A DNA stretch of 64,000 nt, from NCBI RefSeq assembly GCF_018403685.1, contig NZ_BOVK01000013.1, forward strand, positions 1 to 64,000, given 5' to 3'. This stretch comes from Xylanibacillus composti (GTDB taxonomy: Bacteria > Bacillota > Bacilli > Paenibacillales > K13). A program made the position numbers and the translations under genes. Shown one piece after another: positions 60,913 to 64,000 of the stretch (positions are counted from its first letter, which is position 1; every line of letters begins with the position of its first letter). The notes beneath the pieces are model-generated. The model worked only from the letters and a program-made list of their open reading frames with translations. It searched no databases and was not told where the DNA came from.

Positions 60913-62214
60913 GTGACAGCATCCCGTAGAGAGAGGGCAGCAGCCACGAGGAGGAAAAAAAGAAGGGCGGTTTTGCGCAAAGTAACGTCTTTGGTCTTTG
61001 TGCTGGCATTCGGCGCAATCATCCTGATCGCGGCTGCTTGGTTCATGGACAGCTATTGGCCGATCGGCGGCAGCGGGAACGATGAAGTTGCATCGAATCG
61101 GACTGACCAGAACGCGGGGACAGGGAATGCCGGGGGAGATCCGGCGGATGATGCGCAGTCGGGCGGCAAGGCAGGCAGCACGCCGGAAGTCGAGTCGCCA
61201 AATACCGACGACGAGATTGACGGCGGCGAAGAAGGGATTGCCAGCGGGAAGGAAATCGTTCGTCTGGCATTCGTCGGTGATGTGCTGCTGGGCAGCACAG
61301 TTTCCGGCTTGCTCGAAAATTATGGCTATGATTACCCTTATACGCATGTGAAGGAGCTTCTGCAGAAGCCCGATTTGACCGTTGCCAATCTGGAGACACC
61401 CATAACCGACAGAGGCGAGCCGGTCGACAAGACCTATGTATACCGCAGTTCTCCTCAAGCGCTTCCGGCGTTCAAGGAAGCGGGCTTTGATGTGGTCAAT
61501 CTGGCGAACAATCATATCTTGGATTTTGGCGCAGAGGGCCTTCTGGATACGCTTCAATACTTAAAAGAGGCCGGCATTTACCATGTAGGGGCAGGAAAGA
61601 ACGGGCAGGAAGCATTCGCGCCAGTGTATGTGGACCAAGACGGTATTCGGGTCGCATTTCTCGGCTTCAGCCATGTTGTGCCGACCGTCGATTGGAAGGC
61701 AAGGAACATGTCGGAGCGCGAACCTACCGGTCACCCGGGTGTAGCAGATACTTATGATTACACACGCCCGGTCGAGACCATTGCCAAGGCAAGCGAACAG
61801 GCTGATCTGGTGATTGTGCTGGTGCATTGGGGCGTGGAACGCGAGGAGTCGCCGAGGCCGTATCAAGTCGATTTGGCCAGGAGGTATATTGATGCGGGCG
61901 CCGATTTGATCGTCGGTTCCCATCCGCATGTCCTGCAAAGCTTTGAGCAGTACAACGGGAAGTGGATTGCTTACAGCTTAGGCAATTTTATCTTTACCAC
62001 GAATGATAATCCAAGGACGTGGGAATCCTCCATTTTGGAAGCGGCTTGCACGAAAGACGGAGAATGCGAGCTGCACATTACGCCAGTGCTGACTAAGGCG
62101 GCGCAGCCGGTTGTCATGGAAGGAGAAGAAGGCAGGGCGCTGCTCTCGCGTCTTGATGCTCTGTCCGACGGTGTTCGCATCGAAACGGATGGACGGCTTG
62201 TTGCGGAGAGATAG
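60913..62214 (+). CDS. CapA/PgsA-family protein
   Basis: 433-residue protein with an N-terminal membrane anchor (VTSLVFVLAFGAIILIAAAWFM), an Asp/Gly-rich linker and a CapA-type metallophosphatase-like domain (about 115-400): VRLAFVGDVLLGSTVSGLL, LTVANLETPITDRGEP, NHILDFG, VLVHWGVEREESPRPYQ and VGSHPHVLQSFEQYNGKWIAYSLGNFIF. CapA/PgsA takes part in poly-gamma-glutamate synthesis, but without capB and capC nearby a role in capsule is not shown; many spore-formers have stand-alone copies. GTG 60913 follows GAGGGTGG. Confidence 0.88.
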   Translation: MTASRRERAAATRRKKRRAVLRKVTSLVFVLAFGAIILIAAAWFMDSYWPIGGSGNDEVASNRTDQNAGTGNAGGDPADDAQSGGKAGSTPEVESPNTDDEIDGGEEGIASGKEIVRLAFVGDVLLGSTVSGLLENYGYDYPYTHVKELLQKPDLTVANLETPITDRGEPVDKTYVYRSSPQALPAFKEAGFDVVNLANNHILDFGAEGLLDTLQYLKEAGIYHVGAGKNGQEAFAPVYVDQDGIRVAFLGFSHVVPTVDWKARNMSEREPTGHPGVADTYDYTRPVETIAKASEQADLVIVLVHWGVEREESPRPYQVDLARRYIDAGADLIVGSHPHVLQSFEQYNGKWIAYSLGNFIFTTNDNPRTWESSILEAACTKDGECELHITPVLTKAAQPVVMEGEEGRALLSRLDALSDGVRIETDGRLVAER

Positions 62215-62252
62215 AGGGTTTACAGCGTGCATCCATTTGAATGACGCAATAA

Positions 62253-62327
62253 GGAGAGAAGTGGTCCGGCTCTGTCCGAACCAGGCGTGACGATCCGTTA
62301 AAGGCGCTTAAAAAGGCCACTTTCTCC
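62253..62327. other. Hairpin between the convergent CapA-like and HD-GYP genes
   Basis: GGAGAGAAGTGG (62253-62264) and CCACTTTCTCC (62317-62327) are complementary apart from one extra base, enclosing about 50 bases. No T run follows; it may still serve as a shared 3' structure of the two genes. Confidence 0.4.
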
Positions 62328-62350
62328 ATGTATCCCGATGCTGTGAAGTG

Positions 62351-63538
62351 TTATTCGGGGACATCGGCGTTCAATATTTCATCGCTGTACAGATCGCGGA
62401 CTTCAAGAATTTTCGGCAGCTGTTCCATGAAGACGTCGACTACTTGCGGATCGAAGTGCTGTCCTCGCTCTTCCTTGAACAGGTTGAGGATGCGATCAAG
62501 CTCCCAGGCTTTTTTGTAGACGCGGTCGCTGCCCAGCGCGTCGAACACATCGGCAATTGCCGTGATTCGTCCATAGATATGAATCTCCTCGCCAGCCAAT
62601 CCTTGGGGATAGCCGCGTCCGTTCCATTTTTCATGATGCTGGTGGGCAACGATTGCTGCAGCCTTGAGAATGTGCCGATTGGAGTTTTTGAGCAGGTTGT
62701 ATCCGATCATCGTGTGGCTCTGCATAATCTTGAATTCTTCATCGGTCAGTTTGCCGGGCTTCTTCAGCACAGCATCAGGAATGGCAACCTTGCCAATATC
62801 ATGCATTGGAGAAGCCATCTTCAAGACATCCGCTTCTTCCAGGCTCATCCCGAGTCCGACTGCAATCAGATAGGAGTATTCCGCGACGCGCTTGACGTGA
62901 TTGCCGGTTTCCTTGGAACGGATTTCTCCAATTTCTCCCATCGTGAAGATGATTTCCTTCTGCGTTTCCTCAATTTCATTGGTCAGCATAGCGGATTCCA
63001 GTGATTTGCCTGAGTAGGAAGCGGCCAGTGTCAGATACTCCATGTCCATGGCGGAAAAGACTTGCTGTTCCGTCAGCTTGTTGACGGCTTGGTAGCAGCC
63101 TGTAATTTCGCCCTCATTGTTGCGGAACGGAATGACCATGAGCGCTTTCGTCCGGTATCCGGTCAGCTGGTCTGTTGTCAATGCTCCGCTGCTGAGCACA
63201 TGGCGATACTCATCATTGTTGTAGGCATCGTCTATGAAAATCGGCTTGCCAGTGGCAACGGCAAGTCCGACCAATCCTGCGCCTACCGGTATGCGCAGCT
63301 CGCTGACGCCGTGCGCCACCTTGGTCCAGAGCTCCTGCTTCTGCTGATCCAGCAGCCACACCGTACAGCGGTCTGCTACCACCATTTCGCGTCCCATATC
63401 GGCCATATGCATCAGAACCCGGTCCAAATTTCGTTCATTGGCGATTTTGGCCGTATAGTCAAAGATCACCTTAAGCATCTGTTCTGGTGAGAGATCGTTT
63501 TTTTTTCTCTCTGTATCGATTGCTTGTTCTTCGTGCAC
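62351..63538 (-). CDS. GAF and HD-GYP domain protein (putative c-di-GMP phosphodiesterase)
   Basis: 395-residue cytosolic protein. GAF domain about 25-175 (VLMHMADMGREMVVADRCTVWLLD, VGAGLVGLAVATGKPIFIDD). HD-GYP domain about 195-375 with HDIGKVAIPD as the HD motif, HHEKWNGRGYP, where the usual Asp is replaced by Asn before the GYP, and the second His pairs. It probably breaks cyclic di-GMP in response to the GAF signal. GTG 63538 has GGAGGAG upstream. Convergent with the CapA-like gene. Confidence 0.9.
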   Translation of the reverse strand: MHEEQAIDTERKKNDLSPEQMLKVIFDYTAKIANERNLDRVLMHMADMGREMVVADRCTVWLLDQQKQELWTKVAHGVSELRIPVGAGLVGLAVATGKPIFIDDAYNNDEYRHVLSSGALTTDQLTGYRTKALMVIPFRNNEGEITGCYQAVNKLTEQQVFSAMDMEYLTLAASYSGKSLESAMLTNEIEETQKEIIFTMGEIGEIRSKETGNHVKRVAEYSYLIAVGLGMSLEEADVLKMASPMHDIGKVAIPDAVLKKPGKLTDEEFKIMQSHTMIGYNLLKNSNRHILKAAAIVAHQHHEKWNGRGYPQGLAGEEIHIYGRITAIADVFDALGSDRVYKKAWELDRILNLFKEERGQHFDPQVVDVFMEQLPKILEVRDLYSDEILNADVPE

Positions 63539-63691
63539 GAAGGCTCCTCCTTGCTTATGTCGGGGTGCGTCAGTTTAGTAGACTATGTAATTCCCCGCAG
63601 CGGCTTCAACCTCCTGCTTGCCCAATGATTTTTCATAAATGTTTCTGCGTGCTATCATGGAGGGGACTAGTTACAGGGGAGGGAAGCGATT

Positions 63692-64000
63692 ATGCAGGAA
63701 TGGCTGCAGGAACCGGCTGTGCGTCTGCTGGCTGGATTGCTCGGAAGCGGAACGGTCACATGGGCTGCCTGGCGCAAACAAAGCCTGTCTGGTTCGGGGG
63801 CTCTGGCGGCCATCGGGGTAGGGACGATAACCGTTGCAGCGGGAGGGGCGGCATGGTTCAGTCTGGTTCTGGCCTTTTTCATCAGTTCCTCTCTCCTGAC
63901 GCGTTGGAAGCAGGCGAACAAAGCGGCGGCGGAAACGGCTTACGCCAAGGGCGGGCGCCGGGATGCGGGCCAGGTGCTCGCCAACGGTGGGATAGCTGCG
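63692..64000 (+). CDS. DUF92 membrane protein, 5' part
   Basis: The first 103 codons of a gene that continues past the window. Two helices (VRLLAGLLGSGTVTWAAW and ALAAIGVGTITVAAGGAAWFSLVLAFFISSSLL) and GRRDAGQVLANGGIAA, the DUF92/TMEM19 signature. GGGGAGGG lies eight bases upstream of ATG 63692. Function of the family is unclear; a plant relative is phytyl-phosphate kinase VTE6. Confidence 0.8.
   Translation, partial: MQEWLQEPAVRLLAGLLGSGTVTWAAWRKQSLSGSGALAAIGVGTITVAAGGAAWFSLVLAFFISSSLLTRWKQANKAAAETAYAKGGRRDAGQVLANGGIAA

Noticed and set aside
60913-62214. Capsule (poly-gamma-glutamate) operon
   Set aside because: Only a CapA-like gene is present; capB, capC and capD are not nearby. The glutamate racemase gene is 17 kb away and has its own terminator.

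Overview
The window reads as a chromosome segment of an endospore-forming Firmicute, most likely a Paenibacillus or close relative. The supporting signs are a gerA-type germinant receptor operon, a CotF-like coat protein, a surface protein with three SLH repeats, the Bacillus-type gcvT-gcvPA-gcvPB operon behind a tandem glycine riboswitch, ytxG/ytxH and bdbC-like genes, strong Shine-Dalgarno sequences, GTG/TTG starts and moderate G+C. This is inference from gene families; no rRNA or tRNA gene was seen.

Region by region. 1-7.4 kb: ArsR regulator with an AHSA1/SRPBCC protein and a hydrolase; a divergent SDR and WYL-regulator pair; the 3' remnant of a Tet-like exporter; a complete 14-TM exporter; and a NarL-type response regulator. 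7.6-11.6 kb: an azoreductase remnant separates that regulator from its probable cysteine-rich GAF histidine kinase; then a VOC protein and HxlR-like regulator pair, two mutually exclusive hairpins and a strictly 52-bp-periodic array of dyads. 11.7-21 kb: AraC regulator, beta-lactamase-like/SLH surface protein, an AT-rich VanZ plus MacB-type ABC cassette, a quinone reductase-like protein, a second AraC regulator and a decayed TetR gene. 21-28.6 kb: an ABC-2 exporter and a complete Fur-controlled siderophore uptake operon divergent from a ferredoxin-NADP reductase, also under a Fur box. 28.6-36 kb: CtaG and DUF2243, a Ca/Na antiporter-like protein, ModA-ModB without ModC, a membrane-anchored PrsA-like foldase, Dabb protein, exporter and a YutE-like protein. 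36-42.6 kb: Zur-like and SufR-like regulators, the germination operon with an additional 46-codon gene, and ytxG/ytxH. 42.6-52.2 kb: bdbC, glutamate racemase, LysM/M14 peptidase, small cysteine protein, DUF2935, RNA methyltransferase, exporter, DUF4349 lipoprotein, a 0.7-kb AT-rich and repeat-bearing gap and a DUF559-like nuclease with an HTH tail. 52.4-64 kb: glycine cleavage operon, CotF-like protein, a foldable three-way-junction element, alpha-galactosidase, KDPG aldolase, CapA-like protein, a GAF/HD-GYP protein and the start of a DUF92 membrane protein.

Functional themes are metal handling (Fur-controlled iron uptake, Zur-like, SufR-like, molybdate), efflux and antimicrobial defence (several exporters, VanZ/ABC), and sporulation/germination. 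The least explained pieces are the noncoding ones: the 52-bp dyad array at 11326-11557, the competing hairpins at 10838-10875, the three-way-junction candidate at 57605-57701, the AT-rich/16-bp-repeat gap before the DUF559-like nuclease, and the Shine-Dalgarno buried in a terminator stem at 44244-44286. No CRISPR-Cas genes, prophage or intact insertion sequence was recognised. All coordinates and start choices were made by reading; homology assignments are from memory of families, not from searches.
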